11,813 bases of DNA from Monoraphidium neglectum (Eukaryota > Chlorophyta > Chlorophyceae > Sphaeropleales > Selenastraceae): positions 1-11,813 of the forward strand of contig NW_014012586.1 of assembly GCF_000611645.1 (NCBI RefSeq). Reading direction: 5' to 3'. The notes beneath the pieces are model-generated. The model ran no database searches. It had not been told where the DNA came from and saw only the letters and a list, made by a program, of their open reading frames with translations. Shown here in pieces: positions 1 to 8,926 of the stretch (positions are counted from its first letter, which is position 1; every line of letters starts with the position of its first letter). Both the position numbers and the translations under genes were made by a program.

Positions 1-1
1 G

Positions 2-2452
2 CAGCAGCAGCATGAGGGCAGCAGCGGGCGCGCCATCGTGTATGCCCTCAAGCGCCAGGCCGTCTCCGGCCTCGCGCGGCGGCTCGCCGCGGCGGGCGTG
101 GCGTGCGGCGCCTACCACGCCGGCCTGCCGGCCGCGGAGCGCGCGGAGACGCTGGCGCAGTGGCGGGCCGGCGAGCTGGCGGTATGCGTTGCGACGGTGG
201 CATTTGGCATGGGCGTGGACTCCCCCGACGGTGCGACGGCCGGGTGGCTGCCGCGCCGCCGGCCCTAGCATGAGCATCCTGGCCTGGCCACTGCACCCCG
301 AGACCGGTTGTACCCATGCCCGTGGTGATGTAACTGGTCGCGCCCCGTCACCACGCCGGAGACGCCTTGGACCGACACATGCACCGCCTCCAGCCCCACC
401 AACCTGGCTCACTTGCCAACCAACCCGCTGTCCTCAAACCAAACGCCCTCTTCTCGACTCATCACGCCCGCGCAGTGCGGCTGGTGGTGCACATGAACCC
501 GCCGTCATCAATGGAGGCCCTTTACCAGGAGAGCGGCCGCGCGGGGCGCGACGGGCTGCCCGCGCGCAGCATCATCTTCTATGGCGCCGCCGACCGCAGG
601 TGCGAGCTAACTGCGAAAAACATGGGGCCACGTGCAAACGCGGCTGCGTGGTCCCATCCACGGGTTGCGTACTTTGGAAAAGGCTTGCACAAAGGCGGTG
701 CAGGTCGGGACATGGGGCATGCGGGTTTCTGGCGCGGCCTTCCGCCGCGGCCTCGGGCGTTGCACGTGAGTGCAGGCATGTGTGCGCCACTGGTGCCATG
801 CCAAAGCGACCCGCCCCGCGAGTAGCCTGGTGTTGCTTCGGCGACCAAACCCGCTCGCCCGCTCATGCGCAGGCGGATGGACTTCATTTTGCAACAGGAG
901 CTCGAGCAGGCGCGCCGCGGCGGGGGCGGGGGCGGCGGCGCGGCGCGCGGCCGCGGCGGCGGCAGGAAGCGGGGACTCGAGCAGCGGGCGCCGAAATCGG
1001 AGGGGCACGATGACGAGGACGGCGGGGACGACGCGCCGGGTAACGCAGCCGACGACGGCGGCGGCAAAGCTATGGCCGCCGCGGCGCTGAAGGCGTGGGG
1101 CGAGGTGGTGGCTTACTGCACGCAGCCGACGTGTAGGCGCGTGCGCGTGCTCGGCCACTTTGGCGAGACGCCGCCCGCGCATGCTAATGCGGCCGCCGGC
1201 GGCGCACGCAGGCGCGAAGGGGCCTGCCCGCGCTGCTGCGACGTGTGCGACGACCCACGAGAGGCCGCCGCGGCGGCGGAGCAGCAGCGGGAGCTGGAGG
1301 CGTCCGCGCTGCTGCGGCGCGGCGGCGCTGGATGGCGCGGCGGCGGCGGGGCCCGTGGGGCGGGTCGCGGGGGCGGACGTGGACGCGGCGAGCCGTGGGG
1401 GTGGGACGACGGCAGCAGCGATGAGGAGGGAGAAGAGGGCGGCGGCAGCGACGAGGGTGATGGTGATGCTGCGGGGGAGGACGAGGCCGCGGCAGAGCTT
1501 CTGCGGCAGGCGAAGCGGCGGGCGCCGGCGAGCGCGCTGGCGGTCCTGGAGCGGGCGGAGGAGGCCCAGGAGAAGAAGCGGCGGCAGCAGGCGCTGGAGG
1601 CGGAAGGGGACCCCTTGGATCGGCGCCTGGCGGCCGCGGGCGGCGCCCCGCCTTCGCACAGGGTGGGCATTTTTCTGGGGTGGGGAAGGGCACGTTTCCA
1701 GGCGGGTCGCTCCTGTTCCGCCACGCATTGGCAGCCCTGGACCACCCGTTTTGCGTGTGCGCAACCTGCGGCGGCCCCATACTTAGACTCCTTGGCCACC
1801 CTCATGCAGTCGGCCGCTGCCCCGGCCTCTTCTGCTGCAACGCGCTGCAAACCCATTCCACTCCGCCCAGGCGGAGGTCGACGCCGCCCAGCGCGGCGCC
1901 GTGCGCGCCAAGCTGGCGCAGCTGATCGCCTCCAACCCGGCGCTGGCCTGCACGGCCGCTCAGTCGGACGCGATCGGCGCCGCCGCGGAGGGCGCGGTGC
2001 ACCGGCCGGCCATCCAAAAGCAGCCCTACACGAGCGCCGCGACGGCGCTGGCCGCGGCGGTGCGCCGGGCGCCCGGCTGGCACGCGCTCGCGCCGTGGGC
2101 GGGAGCGTTTGCGGGGTGCGGGCGGGAGGCGTTCCTGGAGGCGGCGGTCGCGGCGGCCGAGGCGGCGGCGGGCGGCGGGCAGGATGAGGGGGACGGGCGG
2201 CTGCAGCGGGCAGTTCAAGAGCTGCGGATGCTACGAGATCTGGAGGTCACGGCGGGCCTGCTGCAGGCGACGGGCGCGGGCAGGCGCGTGCGCGCGCTGA
2301 AGAAGTGCGCGGGCGGAGTGGGCGAGGCCGCGGGCGCTGTGGTCGACGCGTGGAGGGCGCGGGTGGCGGCGGCGACCGCTGCTGTCAGTGGGGAGGGCGG
2401 CGGGCAGCAGCGGCGGGAGCGACCGCCAGCGGGAAGCGGCGGTGGCGGCTGA
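2..2452 (+). CDS. RECQ: RecQ-family DNA helicase, 3' part, with TFIIS N-domain-like C-terminus (5' end outside window)
   Basis: ATP-dependent 3'-5' DNA helicase acting in the nucleus in recombination and replication repair. Exons read as 2-230, 476-599, 873-1662 and 1871-2452 (introns 245, 273 and 208 bases, GTGCGA/GTGCGA/GTGGGC donors); joined they stay open for 574 residues to TGA. Seen in order: an encoded QQQ stretch at the window edge; helicase domain 2 with motif V (FGMGVD, residues 68-73) and motif VI ([11 protein letters not shown], 93-103); a Gly/Arg insert; the RecQ zinc region (AYC, CRR, HFGE, then CPRCCDVC, about 198-243); an RGG stretch followed by an acidic patch; a charged helix; and a final 193-residue exon. 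Its end (nt 2201-2374) has the spacing of a TFIIS N-terminal LW domain. No RQC or HRDC domain is visible, so it is closer in layout to RECQL5 than to BLM/WRN. Helicase motifs I-IV lie upstream, outside the window. Confidence 0.95.
1871..2090 (+). other. Helical segment upstream of the LW-like domain in RecQ; possible KIX or TFIIS-middle-like region
   Basis: The first part of the last RecQ exon encodes a predicted all-helical stretch, with [13 protein letters not shown], then [12 protein letters not shown], then [14 protein letters not shown]. The order (R-x-K-L-x2-L-I, an A-x2-E-x-A-V helix, then a Tyr-led helix) recalls the TFIIS central domain and the KIX-type Pol II-binding module of human RECQL5. 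This is a weak resemblance noted from residue pattern only; it could simply be an Ala-rich helical linker. Confidence 0.3.
2201..2374 (+). other. TFIIS N-terminal (LW / TND) domain-like segment within the RecQ protein
   Basis: This part of the last RecQ exon reads [20 protein letters not shown], then [16 protein letters not shown], and ends in DAWRARV. That matches the usual pattern of the TFIIS/Elongin A/MED26 N-terminal four-helix bundle: L-x2-L-x2-L-x-V-T, then L-x2-T-G-x-G-x2-V-x2-L-(K/R)-K, then a Trp about 18 residues later. In known proteins this fold binds short motifs in disordered regions of transcription elongation factors. The assignment is by eye from pattern and spacing; the whole region is Ala/Gly-rich, which can inflate apparent similarity. 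Confidence 0.65.
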
Positions 2453-3336
2453 TGCAGGTGCTGTGGGCCGCTGTCCCTGCATTAATTGTGGTCTCGCAGC
2501 TTTCCTTGCCTTGGTCACTTTTCGCGGTTGTGTGACATTGGTTTGGTGTAAGGGTTGAAGAATGTCTCACACCTGTTGGCTTCTGTGGTTGCTGCCAGCC
2601 GTTGTTGGACTATTGCAACCGTTTGCAGGGGATGGCATACGCCATTTGCAGCAACATCAGATGGGGGGTTTGCACTTTACAGAGGACAGCCACAAGGTGC
2701 TGCTCAGAGACAGCTCAAGTATCAGGCGAGTGCGCATCCAAGCTCAGAGTCAGTCGGGTATGCGTGCCAGTCAAGCGGCGTGTGTGGGAAGGGCAGGGAT
2801 TGTCTCAGGGCAGGAGGAGATCCCGCAAATGTGAGAGAAAGAGCAGGGCTTGCAAAGCTCAAACATTTGTCATCCAAACAAATCATCATCTTAACTTGCT
2901 CTGTCGGCAAGGTTTGACAGGTAGGGGAGCAGTCCACATCATCGTTTGACTCATGTAATACAGCCGTGTCCATGGTACTATCCGCCCAACCGAGGAATAT
3001 CTAATCAGATTCAACGAGTCGTTTGGGGTCAGGAACAGCCAAGGCTGGCTGGCTGACAAGGCAGGCAATGAGCAGACGGGTGAGCTTTGTGGCAGGAGTG
3101 GTGTGAGGGGAGACGTCATCATTGCTGAAAAGCGGCACGTGCTTCATCAGCTCCATATCTTGCACTCAGGAGTGGCAGAGCAACGTCCAAGGATAAAGGG
3201 AAATGCGTGCACAACTTTCTTAGGCCACCCAAGCAGTCGGGGTGCGTTCGTGTGTGCCGCTGGCCAAGCAAGGCCTATGGCGCATGGTGAATCAGCGTGA
3301 GCGTCTGCCAGCTCTCGCCTAAAGGTTGCAGGTTAT
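2453..3336. other. Convergent intergenic region between RecQ and gene A
   Basis: The RecQ gene (+) and gene A (-) end towards each other here, so the stretch should hold both 3' untranslated regions. Base composition is visibly less GC-rich than the RecQ exons. Open frames are short, without splice-linked partners or recognisable motifs. A 91-codon + strand frame at 2562-2834 begins with a hydrophobic stretch but is not supported further. On the - strand the nearest TGTAA is at 2677-2681, far from the gene A stop. Confidence 0.6.
2547..2551 (+). terminator. Probable polyadenylation signal TGTAA of the RecQ gene
   Basis: TGTAA occurs 94 bases after the end of the RecQ stop codon. TGTAA is the usual poly(A) signal in chlorophyte algae, normally 10-20 bases before the cleavage site. 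A five-base motif is expected by chance about once per kilobase per strand, so position is the main support. Confidence 0.55.
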
Positions 3337-5232
3337 TCAAGTGGAGAATTTGCATTGCCCTGGCTTGATCCTGTTGGGTGTGAACCACATTGTGCCAAAG
3401 CTGCCCGGCTGCCCAGCAGCAGGCTTACTAACATCAAACTGGACAAAGCGGTCGGTGAACCAGGGGCCCGCCACCCACACAAAGTCCTGCGCGCTAGAAG
3501 ACGCACGCACATACGAGCAGGCGGCAACGGCAGTCGTTGCGCCACCCCTGCAGTCATTGACTTGGAACGCCCCTGGAATGGAGGCCACGGCGCCACCCTG
3601 CAAAAGCAAGCGGCCATGGCGGGTCCAGAGAGGCTAATCTATGACTGCCAAGTGGGGGCCTTTCGTTTGTGCGCCTGCAGCAGGCGCGGGCGCAGGTCCT
3701 GGGTTCGTGCCAGTCAGGCTGCAGGGGCGCAACGCTCAAACCGGGTGGGTGCGAACACACATCAGAAAAGGCCTCCGCCGCGCTCTGGTGGACGGGAGGG
3801 CCATGACGTGCAACCATCGCACCTGCAGGGTGATGTTGATGTAGTTGGGATACAGGGCCAGCACCGTGGCAGCAGCGGCCTGGATCTTGGACTTGGAGGT
3901 GCCGCTGGGAAGAGTGATCTGGGTGCAGGCCGAAGGCAGCACGGTGTTGTTGCTGCTCACAGGCAGGTTGGCGCCGCACCTGTGATCGTCAGCGGCGTCG
4001 GCGCGTGTTGCAGGAGTATTGTCTAAATGGGCGGGGTGGGGGCAATTGCAAGCTTGTTGCAGCGCACCGCTGCGAGGCAGCGGTGGGATCAATGTGGTGG
4101 CGCACGCAGCTCTGTCTGACAGCACGCTGCTGCAGGACCCCTTGGACACCCCCCTCTCCTGCTGCCGCAAGGCTGACAGCTGCTGCGTCGTTGGCACAGC
4201 GTCCCTCACATGGAAGTGGCGTTCTGGCAAGCTGTGACATTCAGGCCCTTGCTCTGCGCCGCCTGCAGGTTTGCGGGTCAAATTCAAACCGGTGTAGGTG
4301 ATAAGCAGCAGGATGGCTGCAGCTCTTAGTCGCGCGTGTGGAAGAGTGCCAGGTGACTGGGCAGTATTACCTCTGCTTGGCTCCGCCCGGGACCTGCCAC
4401 AGCGCACAACCCGTGCGCTACCCTGCAAGACACCCCAAGATTGCACAGCACGTGCATATCCCAAACAAGGCTGAAGAGCATGCGCGAATGCTCACAGCAA
4501 AGGCGGCCTGGAAGTATGCAATGTGGGGGTTGTACACTGCGGCTGGCACAGTGAACTCTCCGTATGCGCCCTGCAAGCGACAGGGGCGCGTCGGTTGAGT
4601 CGTCGATGACAGCATGGGGCAATGGCAAACCGAGACCGTGCCAAGCACCACCAGGTGTCAAGCAAGAGCCACAGACAAAAGTGCAGATCAAGGCGCCAGG
4701 CCCCGCATCGAAGCAGCAACAGAGGCACTCCCACCGTGTCCCAAAGGACTGTCGTTGGAGATGTGAACGGGATGGTGGTGGCTGGGCTGCCTGCGAAGCC
4801 AGGAACGGCAGCCCCGCTTGCGATGCTGCGGAATTCTTGTGTTGAGGCGCTGGAGGGGCCGGCGCCCTGGGGCGTGAAGGTCACGTTGACCAGAGGGGCG
4901 CTGCGGAGGGTGCTGTTCTTGAGGCCGATGGGCAGCTGGGGCCCGAGGATGTTGAAGGAGTTTGGGGAGAGCCGGGCGTTGCAGTTGGTGTTTGTTTGGG
5001 CATCCAAGTAACAGAAGCCAACCTGGCAGGGACAAAGAGGTAGGTGGTGGCCCGGGTCTGAGGATGTGATGCATGTGTGCTGCGTGAGGAACTAAGCCAG
5101 GGTGCTAGCAAACGCTGATGGGATTCTGAGGGGAATGCCAGCTGGAAGCAACGCGCATACAAACACGCACGCAGGAATCCCTTCCTGGCGACTGCTCACT
5201 GTGCGCTGAGAGATGAGTCCCTGGTCATGAGC
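3337..5232 (-). CDS. Gene A: probable secreted or cell-surface protein of unknown family (5' end not found)
   Basis: Six exons can be chained by phase, in transcription order 5232-5200, 5022-4735, 4570-4496, 4262-4210, 3979-3823 and 3597-3337, giving 288 residues to TGA. Introns are 164-233 bases with GTGAGC/GTGGGA/GTGAGG/GTGCGA donors and CAG acceptors. The split codon between the fourth and fifth exons forms Met (AT+G). Visible features: several N-X-S/T sites (KNST, VNVT, LNVT, QNAT, INIT), scattered Cys, beta-strand-like runs such as PLVNVTFTPQG and YINITLQ, and a Trp/Phe-rich C-terminal exon (DFVWVAGPWFTDRF). This suggests an extracellular glycoprotein, perhaps cell-wall. The 11-residue first exon is the weakest; no signal peptide or start was found upstream, so the model is incomplete. 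Shares the motif AQTN-x3-C with gene B. I do not recognise the family. Confidence 0.68.
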
Positions 5233-5584
5233 CTGCAGGGTAGGTGCAGCCAGAAGCGGTGGGCGTCGGTCGGCTGCAATCTGGCAGATGCCCAACAACG
5301 CGCCAGGTATTGAAGCCATGACAACACATGGATCTCCCTTTCCTCCCGTGCTTCGCAAGAGAGATTAGGCAGCAGCAACAGCACCCATGATTTCCTTGGA
5401 ATGCTTTAGGCTTGGGCGTCAGTCTGCCCCTGCATGTCGCACCTGCTGAGGTACAGCAATGCTGCTCGGCCCTGCTACGCCGCTTGCCCATGCAAATGTC
5501 CACCTGCGGCGCAGGTACGTGCGATTGGTGGATCTGCTTAGACTTATGGGTTTGAGCTGCAGGGCCTGACAGCAGCCCTTCTAA

Positions 5585-5700
5585 ACACACATCGTGTGTG
5601 TATAGGGGGGGGGAGAGCGACAGCACACCGTGTGCGTGTGCGTGTGCGTGTCAGTGCATGCGCGAGTGCAGGTGTGTGTGCATGTGCACGACGGTGTTGA
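5585..5700. repeat. GT-rich microsatellite block with a run of nine G
   Basis: Contains a short ACACAC/GTGTGT inverted pair (5585-5599), a run of nine G at 5605-5613, and about three and a half copies of a GTGTGC hexamer between 5630 and 5651, followed by degenerate GTGTGTGCATGTGCAC. Alternating purine-pyrimidine DNA of this type is common in algal intergenic regions and can adopt Z-form. Confidence 0.85.
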
Positions 5701-6065
5701 ACCGCAGTCGCGTATTCAAAAAAGAGTGAGTGGAGGTGTGTTCGCGTGCATGCCCTCCTGTATGTGTGTGCAACAATGACATGTGCATGCAAGAGCAAAA
5801 GTGCGTGTGCAGCCAGCTGGCTGACCCTGCATGCCTACCCTGCCTCAATGCCAGAGCTGTAGTCGTTGCATGCAAAGCCAGGCTGAGACATGTCCAGTGG
5901 GCAGACTTGGGCATTGGCCAGGCAGGTGGCCCCAGCTGCGCCCTCTGCACACCTGCGCGAGGGGATGGGGTATTCATGAAGCACCTCAAACCTGTTTTTG
6001 CTTCAGTGCGCTATGGTGTGTATCAAAGCAATAGCAAGTGTGAAATGTATTGGTGCAGGTGTTGA

Positions 6066-6180
6066 AGTGTTCACGCACGCACGCACACGTGTGTGTGGAT
6101 GTGTAGGTGGGTGTGGGTGCATTCGTGCGTGCGTGTGTGCGTGCGAGTGAGTGCGCACACGCACGCACGGGCGCGCACGT
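6066..6180. repeat. Alternating CACG/GTGC repeat block with a 14-base inverted repeat
   Basis: Begins with CACG units at 6072-6083, passes through GTGTGTGG and GTGGGTGTGGG variants, and ends in CACGCACGGGCGCGCAC. Bases 6124-6137 (CGTGCGTGCGTGTG) and 6156-6169 (CACACGCACGCACG) are perfect reverse complements separated by 18 bases, so a hairpin or cruciform is possible. The whole block is nearly pure alternating purine-pyrimidine. Confidence 0.9.
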
Positions 6181-6297
6181 GCCTAAACGGGCATGCATAC
6201 TGCTTGTGAGGATTACGGCAAGGTGACTTGCACGATCACGACAGCAGGAGTAAGAAACACAGTCTCGATGCACGACGCAGAGGTACAACTATAAACA

Positions 6298-8056
6298 TCA
6301 CAATGGCACAGCACAAAAGGCAAGTTGATACCGTTGGGTCGGTGCGCACTTGAATTTCTTAGTTGAACAGGCAAATTTCGCCTTGAAGGGCAGACCGCCA
6401 GTGCCTGCTCCCTGAACATGATTGAAAGTGACAGTGTCCGTGGCAACGGGGCCCGCGTTGCCGTTATACCTGCATGTACAGGGGGCGAATTGTACGGTTG
6501 CACACTAGTATGGGCGCCCGGACTTTGCACCGACCGTGCAAGAGACAGTGCCTAGTGTGCTGCGTCATCCCCCTGACCTGGGTCCGGTACACCGGCAGAA
6601 TTACTACTTGCTTCTTGACTGAATAATCACCCAGGCAAGGTGAAATCGCGGACCGGGCAAAGCGCTCAACCCCTAGACGCACAAGCACCACCATCACTGC
6701 TCACCCAGTGCCGCCCGTCAGCCCCTGGGTGTAATAGCAGCCGGCCTGCGCACTGCCCTGCTTGTGCTTTCACTGCAGCCCTGTGCCCTGACAGTTGGGC
6801 AGCGCAGCGCTCTGTTGAAGGGTGTAGCTGCCGGGCAGATTTGGGCAGCCATCACCAGGGGAGTTGCAGGTCACCTCCAGCAGGCCGCTGCCCGTGTCAG
6901 CCGTCATCGTGTAGTTGGCGCCGGCGAAGCCAAAGCCGATGGAGCGCGACCCGATGCCGCGGGGGTACGGCTGGGAGGCGCCTGCATGGTGGCGCAGCGC
7001 GCCGGTTGAATCAATGCGACCGCTGGAGGCTTATCTGACAAAACCTGAAAGAGCAATGACGGCATCCAACCTGGCACCCAAGGTGTGCCCTTGTGATTTC
7101 TCCTGGCTATCGCTGCATGCGCGGGCCGCGTGAGCTGGTCGCAACATGCTCGACGGCGTTCACAGGATGCAATAGTTCTCGGCCTCCCGTCTCCTCACCG
7201 CCGATGTCAAGGGCCACAGAGATGACGTGGCTGCAGGCACGCATTGCATCGGGGGTGAGCGGTGCATGTTGTGAAGCAGCGACTGCAGGTATGCTTCTGA
7301 CCATGTGTGCGGCAGCTGGAGGTAGGTCTTGCTGGGTGTCGCATGCAGCATGTCTCAAATCAACACAGCTTTCCAAAATTCGCCACATGCTCCAGTAGCA
7401 AATTGAGAGCAAGCGTGCCCGCGCCTCTCATCCTGCACCTGCTAGAGATGGCCGCCAGGACAGCCGTGCTTGACCCAAGCAGGGCGTACGTCTGCGGCAA
7501 GGCTGCAGCTGCAGCTCCCGGCACCAGGACGATTGCGCCAGTGGCCGCCGGGTTGATCCGGGCAACAAGAGTCGCAGCTATGCGGCGTGCGTCCTGGCTG
7601 TGTACCTTGGAGGCAATTACGTGGACGGCCACACCGCCGCTCAGCGCACAGCTCTGCGAATGAATGACGTGTTCGTTGCAGGACAGGTACGCCAGTGCCA
7701 GGGGCGGGAGAGCAGGTGAATCAGCTCAGGTGCCGTGCCTGCTTGTGCCTGGTTGCAAGACACTAGGGGAGATAAGTGAGCATGTGCATACCCGCGAGCT
7801 GGGTGGTCAGGAGCTATGCTGGCGGGCAACCCCTTGCTGAAACCCGCCAGCCCCTGTGTGCGTGTGTTGGCCCCAGAAACGCACCATGTGGGACGCTGAC
7901 GCGCTCGCCTTGACCCCGCCGGCAACAGCCCGCAGCAGCGTCTTCAGGTCTGCACCGACGAACTTTGCTGCCTTTGAGCCGGTGGATTTGTCGCAGGCCG
8001 TCGCGTTGGTCTGCGCAGTCAGCTGAACGCTGACCGTGTAGGAAGGGGCCGCAGCC
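6298..8056 (-). CDS. Gene B: probable secreted protein of unknown family (5' end not found)
   Basis: Five exons chain by phase, in transcription order 8056-7885, 7653-7439, 7230-7199, 6981-6774 and 6469-6298, giving 265 complete residues to TGA. Introns are 208-304 bases (donors GTGCGT, GTGCAG, GTGAGG, GTGAAA; all acceptors end CAG). The third exon is only 32 bases (HVISVALDIG). The chain shows repeated beta-strand-then-helix units: SYTVSVQLTAQTNATAC followed by a Lys/Ala helix, GVAVHVIASK followed by DARRIAATLVARI, then ISVALDIGG. It has N-X-T sites (TNAT, ANYT) and Cys pairs near the C-terminus. The last exon has KFACSTKKFKCAPTQ. The first exon needs two bases of a split codon from an upstream exon that I could not place with confidence; gene C exon 2 or the end of gene D both have the right phase. 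Likely extracellular; function unknown. Confidence 0.66.
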
Positions 8057-8203
8057 CTGCGGGAACGTGCACGCGTGCGTGCTCACCATGTGCGGCTCGT
8101 GGCGCATCAGCGGCTTGTTTGTTATGTGTGTTTCTCCTGCATCTGGTTTCCTTCCCTCAAGAGAAATCGCCGAATTCGCATGCATGCAGTGAGGAGCACG
8201 TCG

Positions 8204-8208
8204 TTACA
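8204..8208 (-). terminator. Possible polyadenylation signal TGTAA for gene D
   Basis: On the - strand TGTAA lies 97 bases beyond the gene D stop codon, almost the same spacing as for RecQ. This supports gene D ending at 8306 rather than splicing onward into gene B. It is a single short motif and could be chance. Confidence 0.4.
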
Positions 8209-8305
8209 CTGTGGTGACTGGAGAAGCCCATCACCGTAGACACCCACACGGCAATTGTGGCAAGCAGCGGTGTGCACAAAGCGAGTGGGGTATCCCTGCC
8301 CGCCC

Positions 8306-8926
8306 TTATCCCCTCCACCGGAACTCGTCGGTATACCGAATCACCTGCGCGGTAGGCGGCAGGTCGACCGCGAGCGCACGAAGAATCTTGAGCCGGGGGT
8401 ACCGGTCGCAGAATAGCGTGGCAGGGTGCAGACCCGGGTGCTTGTGCGGGTGCTTGTGTGGGTGTCTTGGTGACGGGCTGCTCCAGGGGAAAGGGGTGTG
8501 ACAGTGTATGCCCCTGGACGAGGCAGGCCAAGTGGAAGTGTGAGGTGCGCGGCAGTCGCGGTGTGGTTCCCGTGGTGCCCGAGAGGGCGTTGGGTGCTAA
8601 AATATATATTTGTGTGCGTGTGCGAGGCGGGCTGACATAGGCAGCTCTCCACCCAGAAAATCAGTAGCTGCCCCCGCAGGGGTGTCCCGTCAGGCCCCCC
8701 ACAGGTGTGAGCAGTACGAGTCGTGCAGCGCAGTCAGGCTCCCCCGGATAAAGCTAGCAATCCCGTCAAGCCCGCTGCGTAGCGCATACATCACAATAAG
8801 ACGTAGGACGAGGGTGCGGAGCTCCATCAAACCCGTGCCGAGCAGCGGGGGCGGGAGGGGGTGGTAAAGGCGTGCAAAATCGACTGCCCGCATGTCCCAA
8901 GTGGATGCAAACCGTGACCAAGGCAT
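8306..8926 (-). CDS. Gene D: small protein of unknown function, two exons (possibly the 3' part of a longer gene)
   Basis: Exon 8926-8703 starts at an ATG (MPWSRFASTWDMRAVDF...) and ends with a phase-2 GTGGGG donor. Exon 8477-8306 continues in matching phase to TAA. The 225-base intron is typical of the window. The product would be 131 residues: a Pro-rich segment (YHPLPPPLLG), an amphipathic or hydrophobic helix (ELRTLVLRLIVMYALR), a helix with GLDGIASFIRGSLTAL, a HPHKHPHKHP repeat, then DRYPRLKILRALAVDL and a C-terminus VIRYTDEFRWRG. Codon sense and phase support it, but no family is recognised. An upstream exon could join at the acceptor before 8889 instead of the ATG. Two phase-2 donors near its end (CG|GTATAC, CG|GTGGAG) would fit gene B, so D and B could be one gene. 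Confidence 0.42.
8436..8471. repeat. Short tandem repeat of a 12-base unit, about three copies
   Basis: On the + strand GGGTGCTTGTGC is followed by GGGTGCTTGTGT and then a degenerate GGGTGTCTTGGT. On the - strand, within the second exon of gene D, the unit encodes the His/Lys/Pro repeat HKHP. Confidence 0.8.

Larger units (their letters stand above)
5233..6297. other. Region between genes A and B with GT-rich low-complexity DNA; no supported gene
   Basis: This stretch would hold the missing 5' end of gene A and the 3' untranslated region of gene B. The 5233-5580 part has possible splice sites but no exon whose phase fits gene A. From about 5585 to 5700 and 6066 to 6180 the sequence is mostly alternating GT/GC/CA. 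No promoter motif or RNA gene could be recognised. Confidence 0.5.

Noticed and set aside
12..1013. Long + strand open frame of 333 residues
   Set aside because: It is a shadow frame in GC-rich DNA. The overlapping frame starting at base 2 carries RecQ motifs V and VI, and this one is Arg/Ala/Pro low-complexity across exons and introns alike.
607..1764. 385-residue - strand open frame opposite RecQ
   Set aside because: Arg/Pro/Leu-rich antisense shadow of the Gly/Ala-rich RecQ exon; no motif and no splice partners.
3860..4300. Possible tRNA or structured RNA (GGGTCAAATTC-like box near 4275)
   Set aside because: No matching acceptor stem, D-arm or anticodon arm could be folded around it; it lies at an exon/intron edge of gene A.
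5575..6190. GT/CA arrays as a CRISPR-like or telomeric repeat
   Set aside because: There are no equal spacers and no telomeric unit; this is ordinary microsatellite DNA.
7814..8185. 123-residue - strand frame covering gene B exon 1
   Set aside because: The overlapping frame (SYTVSVQLTAQTNATAC...) has secreted-protein character and exact splice phase with the next exons; this one is basic and featureless.
8231..8300. Possible hydrophobic exon (LALCTPLLATIAVWVST) that might be a signal peptide for gene B
   Set aside because: It has a GTGATG donor in phase 0 whereas gene B's first exon needs phase 2, and no ATG opens it.
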